Position numbers and translations under genes: made by a program. A stretch of DNA of 64,000 nucleotides from the NCBI GenBank assembly GCA_045132235.1, contig JBGURX010000012.1, positions 1-64,000 of the forward strand, written 5' to 3'. The DNA is from UBA1756 sp045132235 (GTDB lineage Bacteria > Bacteroidota > Bacteroidia > Bacteroidales > WCHB1-69). Below are positions 27,085 to 34,912 of this stretch, one piece after another. The stretch's first letter is position 1. Every line of letters starts with the position of its first letter. The notes below the pieces were generated by a model that made no database searches, was not told the origin of the DNA, and saw only the letters and a program-made list of their open reading frames with translations.

Positions 27085-27164
27085 TCGGGAAAAGCTCGAA
27101 AAAGGCGTTGAAAGATTTTTTTGAAAAAGTTTCAAAAAAGTGTTGATGGGAAAGGAAAAAGTTG

Positions 27165-27173
27165 TATTTTTGC
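27165..27173 (+). promoter_or_regulatory. Bacteroidota promoter for tRNA-Ala
   Basis: TATTTTTGC lies 20 bases before the tRNA, with a TTG (27142-27144) 20 bases upstream of it as a candidate -33 element. Confidence 0.65.
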
Positions 27174-27192
27174 AGCCTCAAACGAGAACGAT

Positions 27193-27266
27193 GGGGCGTT
27201 AGCTCAGTTGGCTAGAGCGTTTGACTGGCAGTCAAGAGGTCGTGAGTTCGATTCTCATACGCTCCA
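27193..27266 (+). tRNA. tRNA-Ala (anticodon GGC)
   Basis: A 74-base cloverleaf. Acceptor arms GGGGCGT and ACGCTCC pair with a G3-U70 wobble, the classical alanine identity element. The D arm is GCTC/GAGC, the anticodon arm TTTGA-CTGGCAG-TCAAG with anticodon GGC at loop positions 34-36, the T arm GTGAG-TTCGATT-CTCAT, and the discriminator base is A. CCA is not encoded. A promoter lies just upstream and a terminator-like hairpin downstream. Confidence 0.95.
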
Positions 27267-27277
27267 CTCTCAAAATC

Positions 27278-27313
27278 AAGCACTTGCAAGAAAACTTGTG
27301 AGTGCTTTTTCTT
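27278..27313 (+). terminator. Factor-independent terminator after tRNA-Ala
   Basis: AAGCACTTGCAAG, loop AAAA, then CTTGTGAGTGCTT pair with two mismatches and are followed by TTTTCTTT. Confidence 0.75.
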
Positions 27314-27386
27314 TATTGTGCAATTATAGATTCCACAAAATAAATCTGCATTTCCTTCGTTAACACTCTGTCATCAAACATCCAAC

Positions 27387-28829
27387 ATGAAACACCTCCA
27401 GATACTGCTGACAACCGCCTTCCTGCTGTGCGCCACCGCCCTACTGCTCTCCTCCTGCCATAAAATCCATCCCGAAGAGAACTCCAAAGTGAACTTCTCC
27501 ACCGATCTCGTGAAATTCGACACGGTGTTCACCACAGTGGGATCCGCCACGCAGAACTTCCGCGTATATAATCCTTACAACTACGACATCAAGATGGATG
27601 TGTACCTCGCCGGCGGCGACCACTCGCCTTTCAGCATCAACGTGGACGGCGTATCGGGCACTACCTTCCATAATGTGGAAATCCCCGCCAAAGACAGCAT
27701 CTTCGTGCATGTGAAGGTCAACGTGAACCCCAACGACCAAACATTGCCGTTTCTTGTGACCGACTCTGTGGTATTTCTGCACGGCAACACGATGCAGGAT
27801 GTGGATTTGATGGCCTACGGCCAGAACGCCCACTTCATCGTGGCCGACCAAGGCACCAGCCTGCGCTACAAAATCATCGCCCACGAGCACGAAACCGTGC
27901 ACTGGACCAACGACCTGCCCTATGTCATCTATGGCGGCTACGCGGCAGTGGACTCGCTCGGCACCCTCATCATCGATCCCGGCACCACCGTATATTTCCA
28001 TAATGGTGCCGGTCTGTGGATCTACCGCTACGGCAACATCCAGGCGGTGGGCACCCAAGAGCAGCCTATCACCTTCCGCGGCGACAAGCTGAGCAGCTGG
28101 TTCGACACCGACTACGCCCAGTGGGACCGCATCTGGATTAACGAAGGGACCATCGACAACCACTTTGAAAATGTGGAGATTACCAACGCCTTCATCGGAC
28201 TACAGGTGGAGGCACTGAGTGAATACCTGAACGGCAGAACCATTCTGAAAAACTGTGTGGTACACAACACCTACAACAGCGGTCTGCTGGCCCGTGCCAC
28301 CAACATCCGGGCTGAAAACTGCCAGTTCAGCAACAACGGCTCCTGCAGTGCCGAACTGCACATCGGCAGCTACGACTTCCGTCATGTCACCATCGCCAAC
28401 TACTTTCACCAGTCGGGACGCAAGAATCCGGCGCTTTATGCTGCCACCAACTACAGCGACGGCGTGTACCAGTATGTGGGACCGCTTGCCGCCTCGTTCA
28501 CCAATTGCATCGTGTACGGCTCCATGTCGAACGAAATCGGCCTCTCGCTCAACGACGACCAAGAACACAGCCTTCTGTTTGAGAACTGTCTGGTACGATG
28601 CGAGGAGAATCTGGACTGTTTCACCAACTGCATCCGCAACCAGTCGCCAAAATTCATCGCCAACAGCGATCAAGACTACGGGTTGCAGGAAGGTTCTCCC
28701 GCCATTGACGCGGGCAAGACAGGCCTCGGCATCACCACCGACATCACCGGAGCGCCCCGCGACGACCGTCCCGACATCGGCGCCTTTGAGTACGGCAGCA
28801 GCCTTCGGAGAAGACTTTCCTTACGTTAA
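27387..28829 (+). CDS. Lipoprotein with right-handed beta-helix domain
   Basis: A protein of 480 residues starting with a lipoprotein signal (MKHLQILLTTAFLLCATALL, lipobox LSSC at about residue 24). An N-terminal beta-sandwich (about 30-165; FDTVFTTVGSATQNFRVYNP) resembles the immunoglobulin-like domains that precede beta-helices in Bacteroidota surface proteins. From about 185 to 440 there are parallel beta-helix coils (ENVEITNAFIGLQ, ILKNCVVHNTYNSGLLARAT, FTNCIVYGS, FENCLVRC), and the end (AIDAGKTGLG, DDRPDIGAFEYG) is the choice-of-anchor-Q-type closing motif. Beta-helix proteins often bind or cut polysaccharide; no catalytic set is evident. Its 3' end overlaps the convergent ATP-grasp gene by 9 bases. 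Confidence 0.8.
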   Translation: MKHLQILLTTAFLLCATALLLSSCHKIHPEENSKVNFSTDLVKFDTVFTTVGSATQNFRVYNPYNYDIKMDVYLAGGDHSPFSINVDGVSGTTFHNVEIPAKDSIFVHVKVNVNPNDQTLPFLVTDSVVFLHGNTMQDVDLMAYGQNAHFIVADQGTSLRYKIIAHEHETVHWTNDLPYVIYGGYAAVDSLGTLIIDPGTTVYFHNGAGLWIYRYGNIQAVGTQEQPITFRGDKLSSWFDTDYAQWDRIWINEGTIDNHFENVEITNAFIGLQVEALSEYLNGRTILKNCVVHNTYNSGLLARATNIRAENCQFSNNGSCSAELHIGSYDFRHVTIANYFHQSGRKNPALYAATNYSDGVYQYVGPLAASFTNCIVYGSMSNEIGLSLNDDQEHSLLFENCLVRCEENLDCFTNCIRNQSPKFIANSDQDYGLQEGSPAIDAGKTGLGITTDITGAPRDDRPDIGAFEYGSSLRRRLSLR

Positions 28830-29990
28830 CAGACACTGCACCGCATACGCCGTATCCTCATACACAGGCGTAAGCGACAAGTAACCCGACACAATCTTTT
28901 GCTGCTCCACCCGTAGCGGATAGCGGGTACGGAGAGTTGCCTCCTCCTCCAGCAGCGCATTCGGAGCCGGCAGATAGCGCAACCGCCAGCGGCCCACGCT
29001 CCCCTCCTCAACATGCCGCCGGTAAAACAGCGACGCCGCCAAGCCCATCGTCATCCTCAAGTTCAACTCCACCACAGGATTGAGACAATATTTCCCATCT
29101 TTTTGATATACAAACATATCCACACCCACAACACCTTGATAACAGGGCGCTACATGGAGGGCAAGGAACTCCTCCAACGCCTCTCTAACCGCATGAAGAA
29201 GAGAAGGCTTCACATACGCCGAAAGCCGGTGCTCAATCATCGCATCCGAAAGCAACAGATTCTCCTGATACACGCCATGTCGGGTAGTAAACAGAGAATA
29301 GCCGCAGAAGGCAGGCTTTTCACCAACTTCAAACTCCATCGCAAAATCCTGAACCACATCATAATGCAATTCACCCATCACACAGCCGTACTTGCGGATG
29401 GACTGTGCCGCCCATCCTCGCTGGTGGGTGGTCATCGTGCCCTTCACGAGGCGGAGTCCGCGGCCGCTGCCCGACCACGGCATCTTCAGCACCACCTCGC
29501 CATAAAGTTCCACAAAGCGTTCCACCTCCTCAATGGTGGTCAGTTCGGTGGCGGGCAGCGGCCGCTCGGCGGTGTCGGAGATTCGCTCCTGCAGGAACAG
29601 CATCGCCTGACGGGAGAGGCGGCGGTGCGAAAGCGCGCGGATTAGCGACAGCTGCGTATCATCGGGCAGCAGTACGGCGGGAACGCCGTTTTTCCGGAGG
29701 CTTCGGGCCAGATTGTGGTTCCAGCCCCACGGCAGCACGCCATCGCACCGGACGGCCTCTGGCCACGAGGCGGCCACCTGCAACAAAACACCGCAGCGGT
29801 CGGCAATGTCACGGAATGTAGCAGGCAACGGCTCGCCGCCAGCAAGCACCATCGCATCATCGAACAGCCACAACGGCAGGCAGGCTGCGTCGGCGGCGAA
29901 CTTCACAGCGGAAGTGGGCGAAACATAATGGTTCGCGCCGTGCGCCAAGGCAAGGTCGTGGTCGGGATTGAAGATGCAGAGCTGCGACAT
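28821..29990 (-). CDS. ATP-grasp-like protein of unknown substrate
   Basis: A protein of 389 residues without signal peptide. The middle contains VVLKMPWSGSGRGLRLVKG, which looks like the ATP-binding lysine and glycine-rich loop of ATP-grasp enzymes, and a later VVELNLRMTMG looks like the metal-binding E-x-N-x-R motif. The N-terminal part (CIFNPDHDLALAHGANHYVS) is a well-conserved opening in uncharacterised Bacteroidota proteins. ATP-grasp enzymes ligate carboxylates to amines or thiols; the substrate here is unknown. It is 2 bases downstream of the CapA-like gene, so the two are probably one transcript. Confidence 0.65.
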   Translation of the reverse strand: MSQLCIFNPDHDLALAHGANHYVSPTSAVKFAADAACLPLWLFDDAMVLAGGEPLPATFRDIADRCGVLLQVAASWPEAVRCDGVLPWGWNHNLARSLRKNGVPAVLLPDDTQLSLIRALSHRRLSRQAMLFLQERISDTAERPLPATELTTIEEVERFVELYGEVVLKMPWSGSGRGLRLVKGTMTTHQRGWAAQSIRKYGCVMGELHYDVVQDFAMEFEVGEKPAFCGYSLFTTRHGVYQENLLLSDAMIEHRLSAYVKPSLLHAVREALEEFLALHVAPCYQGVVGVDMFVYQKDGKYCLNPVVELNLRMTMGLAASLFYRRHVEEGSVGRWRLRYLPAPNALLEEEATLRTRYPLRVEQQKIVSGYLSLTPVYEDTAYAVQCLLT

Positions 29991-29992
29991 GG

Positions 29993-31123
29993 CTACTTTT
30001 TGGTGATTTTGCCGTCATCGGCAATTTGCAAAGGGGTATCAGGGAAATCCTCCTCCGTAAGCTCTTTGATTTCACGGATGGCACGGCGTTGTGGATCGAT
30101 GCGCGGTCCCCTGCCCCACGACTGCACCACAGGGTGGATCTGGGCGGAGACGAAGTCGCCGGAACGGTTCACACACACCTCCAGCATGGGAGCCACACCA
30201 CAAGAACTGCTGAGACTCATGCCATACGGAGTGCAGAAATTGCCCAGACTGTAAGCGATCAGACGGTCTTTGTACAGCTCGACAGCCCGCGACACGTGCG
30301 GCCCGTGGCCGAACACCACATCGGCACCGGCATCCACACAGAGGTGGGCGAAATGGTGCACATCGCCAAGCGGCTCGGGCAGTCCGTACTCACCCTCGAA
30401 GGGCACATGGCGGTAGTCCACCCCTTCGTTGCCCGCATGCACCGACACAATCACCACATCGCACTGCGGTTTGAGTTCGGTGATGATTTTTTTCACTCCC
30501 TTCAGGTCGGTCATGCTCACACATCCCAAGTTGGTGGAGAACGCGCAGAACCCATAGCGCACGCCGTTGCGTTCCACAATGGCGGTGCGGTGTGTCGGTG
30601 CGCCGGCACAGGCCAGTCCTACCGAGTCGAGCACCTGCAAAGTGCGTTCACGCCCCTCCCAGCCAAAGTCCATCTGGTGGTTGTTGGCCACGCTCACCAA
30701 GTCGTAACCGGCATCAATCAAGTGATTTACATAGTGTTCCGGGGTACGGAACCAATAGCAGGGCCAGCCTGATTCGGGGGCTTTCTTGGGCGTGCCTCCA
30801 GTGTCGAGCAAAACAGTTTCGAGGTTGCAGAAGGCGATGTCGGCGCGCTGCAGGATGTCGCGCACGCTGTCGAAGATATGCGCGCCATCGTTATATGGCA
30901 GCCGCGGGGCATGCTCGGGGTAGTTGAGGCCGGGCAGCACATCGCCGGTGCCCACGATGCGGCACAGGGTGTCGGCAACAGCGGCAGGTGCCGGCGCTGG
31001 AGCCGCTGACGGTTTTACGTCATCGCCGGCGGGTTGTAGCGTGCCGGAAGGCCCGGAGCAACCCCAGCAGAGCAGTGCGCCCCCTATAAGCAGCCCTATC
31101 TTCTTCGACATTTTCCCAATCAT
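29993..31123 (-). CDS. CapA-family lipoprotein (poly-gamma-glutamate/capsule-type metallophosphatase)
   Basis: A protein of 376 residues; an alternative start four codons later (MSKKIGLL) is equally good. A lipoprotein signal ends at LLCWGC (Cys about 22). The PGA_cap/CapA domain fills the rest: VGTGDVLPG near the start, FCNLETVL, SVANNHQMDFG, SVHAGNEGVDY, VVFGHGPHVSRAVELYKDRL and IAYSLGNFC. These Asp, Asn and His motifs are the metal-binding set of calcineurin-like CapA proteins. The family is linked to poly-gamma-glutamate or other envelope polymers but is broadly used. It lies between the FISUMP gene (13 bases upstream) and the ATP-grasp gene. Confidence 0.9.
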   Translation of the reverse strand: MIGKMSKKIGLLIGGALLCWGCSGPSGTLQPAGDDVKPSAAPAPAPAAVADTLCRIVGTGDVLPGLNYPEHAPRLPYNDGAHIFDSVRDILQRADIAFCNLETVLLDTGGTPKKAPESGWPCYWFRTPEHYVNHLIDAGYDLVSVANNHQMDFGWEGRERTLQVLDSVGLACAGAPTHRTAIVERNGVRYGFCAFSTNLGCVSMTDLKGVKKIITELKPQCDVVIVSVHAGNEGVDYRHVPFEGEYGLPEPLGDVHHFAHLCVDAGADVVFGHGPHVSRAVELYKDRLIAYSLGNFCTPYGMSLSSSCGVAPMLEVCVNRSGDFVSAQIHPVVQSWGRGPRIDPQRRAIREIKELTEEDFPDTPLQIADDGKITKK

Positions 31124-31136
31124 TAATGATTATCCA

Positions 31137-33332
31137 TCAATTTCTCACACATCTTACTGCGTAAGCCCATTCCGACATGTCGTAAGAGACCACCGGATAG
31201 GGATGGTTCACCAGCAGATTCCAGCTGTAGGCAGTGCTGCTGTCGCCGCTTGCGCCCCAGAAGGAGGCGTACTGACTGATGCCCGACGGGTCCTGCGCCC
31301 ACTGTCCAGCCGGCATCGCACTGAAGCCGGTGGCGTTGTTGGCAGCCAAGTTGTTGCCCGGTGCACAGCCGATTCCCGACGACATCCACCCTTCGTTGCT
31401 GGCGAAGGCAGCTGCCACGTAGTTGGTGTAGCTCGGATTGCAGACATACTCGCTCTGTGCCTGCACATATTCGGTCATCTGCGTGTATTCAGCCTCACTG
31501 GGCAGATGCCAGCCGTTGGGGCACACGCCCTGTACACCGCTCGGATTGGCAGTGGAAGCGTTGGAAATGGTGCGGATGGCCGCTTTCCAGTTATACAAAA
31601 GTCCGTATGTGCTTGCATTGGCTGAATTTCCATCAGGATAGAAATAGTAGCTGATGCTGGTGGTAAGGGCGAACATCGAGTTGGAGCCCTGCGAAATGTT
31701 CGTGCCGTCGGCATAATGCTTGGTGCGAAGGTTGTCCTTCATCCAGCACTTGTTGCCAATCTTCACCACGCGGTAGCTGTTGTTGTCGTAGTCCTTCAGC
31801 GCAGTGATTCTTCCACCGTTAGCAATTTCGTTGGCATTGGGAGAAGAGACGGGACAAGAGTAAAGGTCGCTGGCATCGGAGCCGCCGCCACCGCCGTTAC
31901 CCTCGTCGCGCACACAGCGCACGCCCATGCCGTAGGTGGTTTCATAGCCATCAGTGGGATGCCCCACCGTGGCAGTGCTGTAGGCCAGATAGTATGACTC
32001 CGCCTTGCTGCCCACAGCCGTGCAGGTCCAGAACATGGCGAACTTGCCGAAGTTGGCGATACCCGAGCTCACGAAGCCGCCCGTAGGCATCCCGCTGAAA
32101 TGGGAGGCATCGTTGCTGGACTGATTGAGCCCCACCGCGCAATCCATCACTGCATTGGTGTTCCAGCCGATGTTGCATGCCAACGCCTTGGCAATATTCT
32201 CGCTTTCGCCATCACACAGGTATTGACTTCTTCCTGACACATAACCTGTTAAGGTTGCCCACTCGGCGCTGCTGGGCACATGCCAGCCGTCAGGACACAC
32301 ACCCTGCACGTTGCTGGGAGAGGCATTGGAAGAGGAGGCACCGTCCATCACTGCCGCCCAGTTGTACAACAAACCATAGGGGTCGGCATTGGCGGCATTG
32401 CCGTCGGGATAATAGTAGAGGGGATCTGTGGTGGAATGCTCGCTGCCCTGTGCCAGCGGGGTGCCGTCGGCGAAACGGGTGGTGCGCAGGTTCTCCTTCA
32501 TCCAGCACTGATTCCCCATCTGCCAAGTGTTGTAGATGTTGCCGTCGATGTCGGTGAGCGTGGGCGTGCTGGGACATGGCTGTCCGTCCACCGGTGCCGG
32601 CAGAGTGGCATCAAAATGCAGCTGAAAACATTCAGATCCATGCTGTGCCTGACTGATGGGCTGGCTTTCGCAAACATTGCCACCAATGTTGGCAGTACCC
32701 ACATATTCCATCTGGTCGCCCAATTGAAAGGGTTGGTTGCTGGCGTGTTTGGGGTAAAGTTGGTCTTGTAGTTGTTGATGCGGAGACAACGCATGCGTTG
32801 TCTTTACCAATCCACCTACATAATCAATCCTATCGCTATTTCCACTACCCTTGTTCACCATTTTGATGGATGATACTTTGCCGTTTTGACGGGCAGTCAT
32901 CACATACGTGCCGGCATTGGCGAGGGTGACACGAAATTGGTGGGTGCCCTGTTGCGGACGCACGCAGTGCGTCCCTACAACATGTCCGTTCATGTCGGCA
33001 ATTTCCAATGTCACCATTCCTGCATCCGCCACCGTCAGCATCACATGGGTGGTACCGACAAACGGGTTGGGATTGTTTTGCGACAATTGCAGAGACGGGA
33101 CGCGCCCCGTCTCTACATCATGAACGCCTGTTCCGTTCTGCAGTGTCAAGATGGTGTCGGGCCATACCAGCGTTTCCTGCCAGCCGCGGGTGACGTTGGT
33201 GACGGTCACCTGATTGAGCTGCACATAATGGTTCTGTGCGTCACGTCCCGAAAAGGTGAGGGTGACGGTTTGCGCAGAAGCGGACAGTCCGAAAAAGACA
33301 GCCGCACAAAAAATCAATAGGTTATTTTTCAT
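31137..33332 (-). CDS. Secreted FISUMP-domain protein with internal sorting-tail-like domain
   Basis: A protein of 731 residues with a signal peptide (MKNNLLIFCAAVFFGLSASA). Residues about 82-160 look like a type IX secretion sorting tail: NNPNPFVGTTHVML, VTLEIADMNGHVVG, then GTYVMTARQNGKVSSIKMV; such domains are normally at the C-terminus. Two FISUMP domains follow, about 265-475 and 510-731, each with QCWMKENLRT or KCWMKDNLRT, YGLLYNW, VQGVCPDGWHVPS or VQGVCPNGWHLPS, and a closing VRCVR. FISUMP domains are common in rumen and gut Fibrobacter and Bacteroidota proteins and have no settled function. Three palindromic elements are read through in frame at residues 71-82, 117-128 and 175-186. 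Surface or outer-membrane exposed in all likelihood. Confidence 0.88.
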   Translation of the reverse strand: MKNNLLIFCAAVFFGLSASAQTVTLTFSGRDAQNHYVQLNQVTVTNVTRGWQETLVWPDTILTLQNGTGVHDVETGRVPSLQLSQNNPNPFVGTTHVMLTVADAGMVTLEIADMNGHVVGTHCVRPQQGTHQFRVTLANAGTYVMTARQNGKVSSIKMVNKGSGNSDRIDYVGGLVKTTHALSPHQQLQDQLYPKHASNQPFQLGDQMEYVGTANIGGNVCESQPISQAQHGSECFQLHFDATLPAPVDGQPCPSTPTLTDIDGNIYNTWQMGNQCWMKENLRTTRFADGTPLAQGSEHSTTDPLYYYPDGNAANADPYGLLYNWAAVMDGASSSNASPSNVQGVCPDGWHVPSSAEWATLTGYVSGRSQYLCDGESENIAKALACNIGWNTNAVMDCAVGLNQSSNDASHFSGMPTGGFVSSGIANFGKFAMFWTCTAVGSKAESYYLAYSTATVGHPTDGYETTYGMGVRCVRDEGNGGGGGSDASDLYSCPVSSPNANEIANGGRITALKDYDNNSYRVVKIGNKCWMKDNLRTKHYADGTNISQGSNSMFALTTSISYYFYPDGNSANASTYGLLYNWKAAIRTISNASTANPSGVQGVCPNGWHLPSEAEYTQMTEYVQAQSEYVCNPSYTNYVAAAFASNEGWMSSGIGCAPGNNLAANNATGFSAMPAGQWAQDPSGISQYASFWGASGDSSTAYSWNLLVNHPYPVVSYDMSEWAYAVRCVRN
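32785..32802. repeat. Palindrome inside the FISUMP gene (third by protein order)
   Basis: GACAACGCATGCGTTGTC is a perfect 18-base palindrome, flanked on its right by TTTAC. It encodes part of LVKTTHALSPH in the FISUMP protein. It has the same outer layout (GTA-purine-purine-GAC) as the two palindromes at 32956 and 33091. Confidence 0.85.
32956..32974. repeat. Palindromic element inside the FISUMP gene (second by protein order)
   Basis: GGACGCAC-GCA-GTGCGTCC forms an 8-bp perfect stem and is followed by CTAC. On the coding strand it reads GTAGGGACGCACTGCGTGCG and on, encoding VVGTHCVRPQQ inside the sorting-tail-like domain. Confidence 0.85.
33091..33114. repeat. Palindromic element inside the FISUMP gene (first by protein order)
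   Basis: AGAGACGGG and CCCGTCTCT form a stem around a 6-base centre, followed by AC. On the coding strand it begins GTAGAGACGGG and encodes HDVETGRVPSLQ. Confidence 0.85.
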
Positions 33333-33362
33333 TGTATAAGTTTTGCGACACTGATAACAATT

Positions 33363-34868
33363 TTACCATCCACATCCCAAATCATTGCTTCTCTGTCTTG
33401 ATATTTCAATGACTTCGCCATATCTTTTCATAATTTCTCTGTGTTCAGCCTCTGAAAAAACAGTCGTGGTATATTTCTCACCCAATTTCTCACCCAATTT
33501 CTCAAAATCATCATCGAATCTAGTATCACAATCTTCCAATTGCTTACAAGTATTACATTTAGCAACCTTTGCAGCATACTTGTCTAACAATGTCATCACC
33601 TCTATATATGCAGGGCTTCCCGTATATTTGTTCTTAGCATCATCCTTTGCGGGCTGACCACTGTCTGTGGGATTACTTTCTGTAGCCGATGAATTGTTTT
33701 TTTCCATGGTGATGGGCTTCGCATTACCTTGATCTTCAAAATCATCACCATCTTCCGTTGCGACTTCTGTGGTATCCATACCCAGAATGTCATCGCCGGA
33801 ATTCCCCTTATTTCCGCCATCACCCAACAATACAACCAACAACACCACCAACCCTGTCAGCAACAGCGCTCCCGCTCCAACAGCAATGCCAATGATAAGA
33901 CCGATTTTTTTCTTGGGAGTGGGCGAAACCGCCTTTTCCGGGGTTTCCTTTTGTTGGACAGGTTCTTGTGGAGTCTCCACCACAGTGCCTTCATCGGGCA
34001 TACTTGTGTTTGCACTGCCCACAAAGGTTTCCTCTGCATCAGCAGTGTTATGAACTGGCATTGTGGGCTGTACTGCAGCGCCCTTGGTGCTGGCTGAGAA
34101 GCCCGTCAGTGCAGGACGCTCTTTGGGATCCTTGGACAGATAGGGTTGCAGAAGTTTCTGCCAATCGGCTGGAATACTCTTCAAATCCAGCTCATGGCGC
34201 ACGATGTTCTCCCGGATTTCAAAATCGTTGGTGGTCGTCGTATCATAGGGAGCTTTCCCCGTAAGCAGGTGCACAAACGTCACTGCCAGCGAGTAGCGGT
34301 CGGTGGCGGCATCGATGTGCTTGGTGTCCATCACCTGCTCGGGACTCATGTACATCAGGGTTCCCATCATGGAGCCCGTCTGGGTCATGGAAATGCTCTC
34401 CTTGATCTTGGCGATGCCAAAATCCAGCAGCTTCACATTACCTTTCTTGTCCACGAAAATGTTAGACGGCTTAAGGTCACGGTGCACAACGCCTTCCGCA
34501 TGCGTGTAGTTGAGTGCGTCTGTAATCTGGTTCCACCACTTTTTGAGTTGCTCACCGGTGAACCGCTCACCATGTTTCATGCGGGAGCTGAGGTCATCGC
34601 CCTCCAAATATTCCATTACCATGCAGGGACGGCCGTCAACGGTGGTGTAGTCGTACGCCTGCCGGATGTTCGGATGGTCGAGTTTCACCATCACCTTGGC
34701 CTCGTTCTGGAAGCGGGCCACGATGGCTTCGTCGGCACAAAACCTTGGAAGCAGAATCTTTACTGCCGCTTTCTTGCCAATCTCATTTTCGGCATACCAC
34801 ACTTCCGCCATACCTCCCACACCCAGCTGGTGCAGAAGCGTGTAGCCATATACTTTCATATTTTGCAT
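33363..34868 (-). CDS. Membrane Ser/Thr protein kinase (Hanks/PknB type)
   Basis: The frame is open to 34916, but a -7 promoter element sits at 34887-34895, inside that extension, so a start at 34868 (MQNMKVYGYTLL) or 34859 is chosen. The kinase domain (about 5-265) is complete: LGVGGMAEVW glycine loop, AAVKIL lysine, HRDLKPSN catalytic loop, DFGIAK, and SPEQ in place of APE. A proline-threonine-rich linker, a transmembrane helix near residue 320-345 (IGLIIGIAVGAGALLLTGLV) and an acidic C-terminal part with CNTC follow. Cytoplasmic kinase with external segment; no PASTA repeats. Substrates unknown. It lies 30 bases upstream of the FISUMP gene and may share transcription with it. Confidence 0.9.
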   Translation of the reverse strand: MQNMKVYGYTLLHQLGVGGMAEVWYAENEIGKKAAVKILLPRFCADEAIVARFQNEAKVMVKLDHPNIRQAYDYTTVDGRPCMVMEYLEGDDLSSRMKHGERFTGEQLKKWWNQITDALNYTHAEGVVHRDLKPSNIFVDKKGNVKLLDFGIAKIKESISMTQTGSMMGTLMYMSPEQVMDTKHIDAATDRYSLAVTFVHLLTGKAPYDTTTTNDFEIRENIVRHELDLKSIPADWQKLLQPYLSKDPKERPALTGFSASTKGAAVQPTMPVHNTADAEETFVGSANTSMPDEGTVVETPQEPVQQKETPEKAVSPTPKKKIGLIIGIAVGAGALLLTGLVVLLVVLLGDGGNKGNSGDDILGMDTTEVATEDGDDFEDQGNAKPITMEKNNSSATESNPTDSGQPAKDDAKNKYTGSPAYIEVMTLLDKYAAKVAKCNTCKQLEDCDTRFDDDFEKLGEKLGEKYTTTVFSEAEHREIMKRYGEVIEISRQRSNDLGCGW

Positions 34869-34886
34869 AACCATTGAATTGGAATT

Positions 34887-34895
34887 GCAAAAATA
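34887..34895 (-). promoter_or_regulatory. Bacteroidota -7 promoter element for the kinase gene
   Basis: TATTTTTGC on the minus strand, 18 bases before the ATG at 34868. It decides between the long and short kinase starts. Confidence 0.65.
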
Positions 34896-34912
34896 CGATT
34901 TTAATTTGAAAA

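Noticed and set aside
28821..31123. Capsule biosynthesis cluster
   Set aside because: Only a CapA-like lipoprotein and an ATP-grasp-like gene are present; no glycosyltransferases, flippase or polymerase lie next to them.
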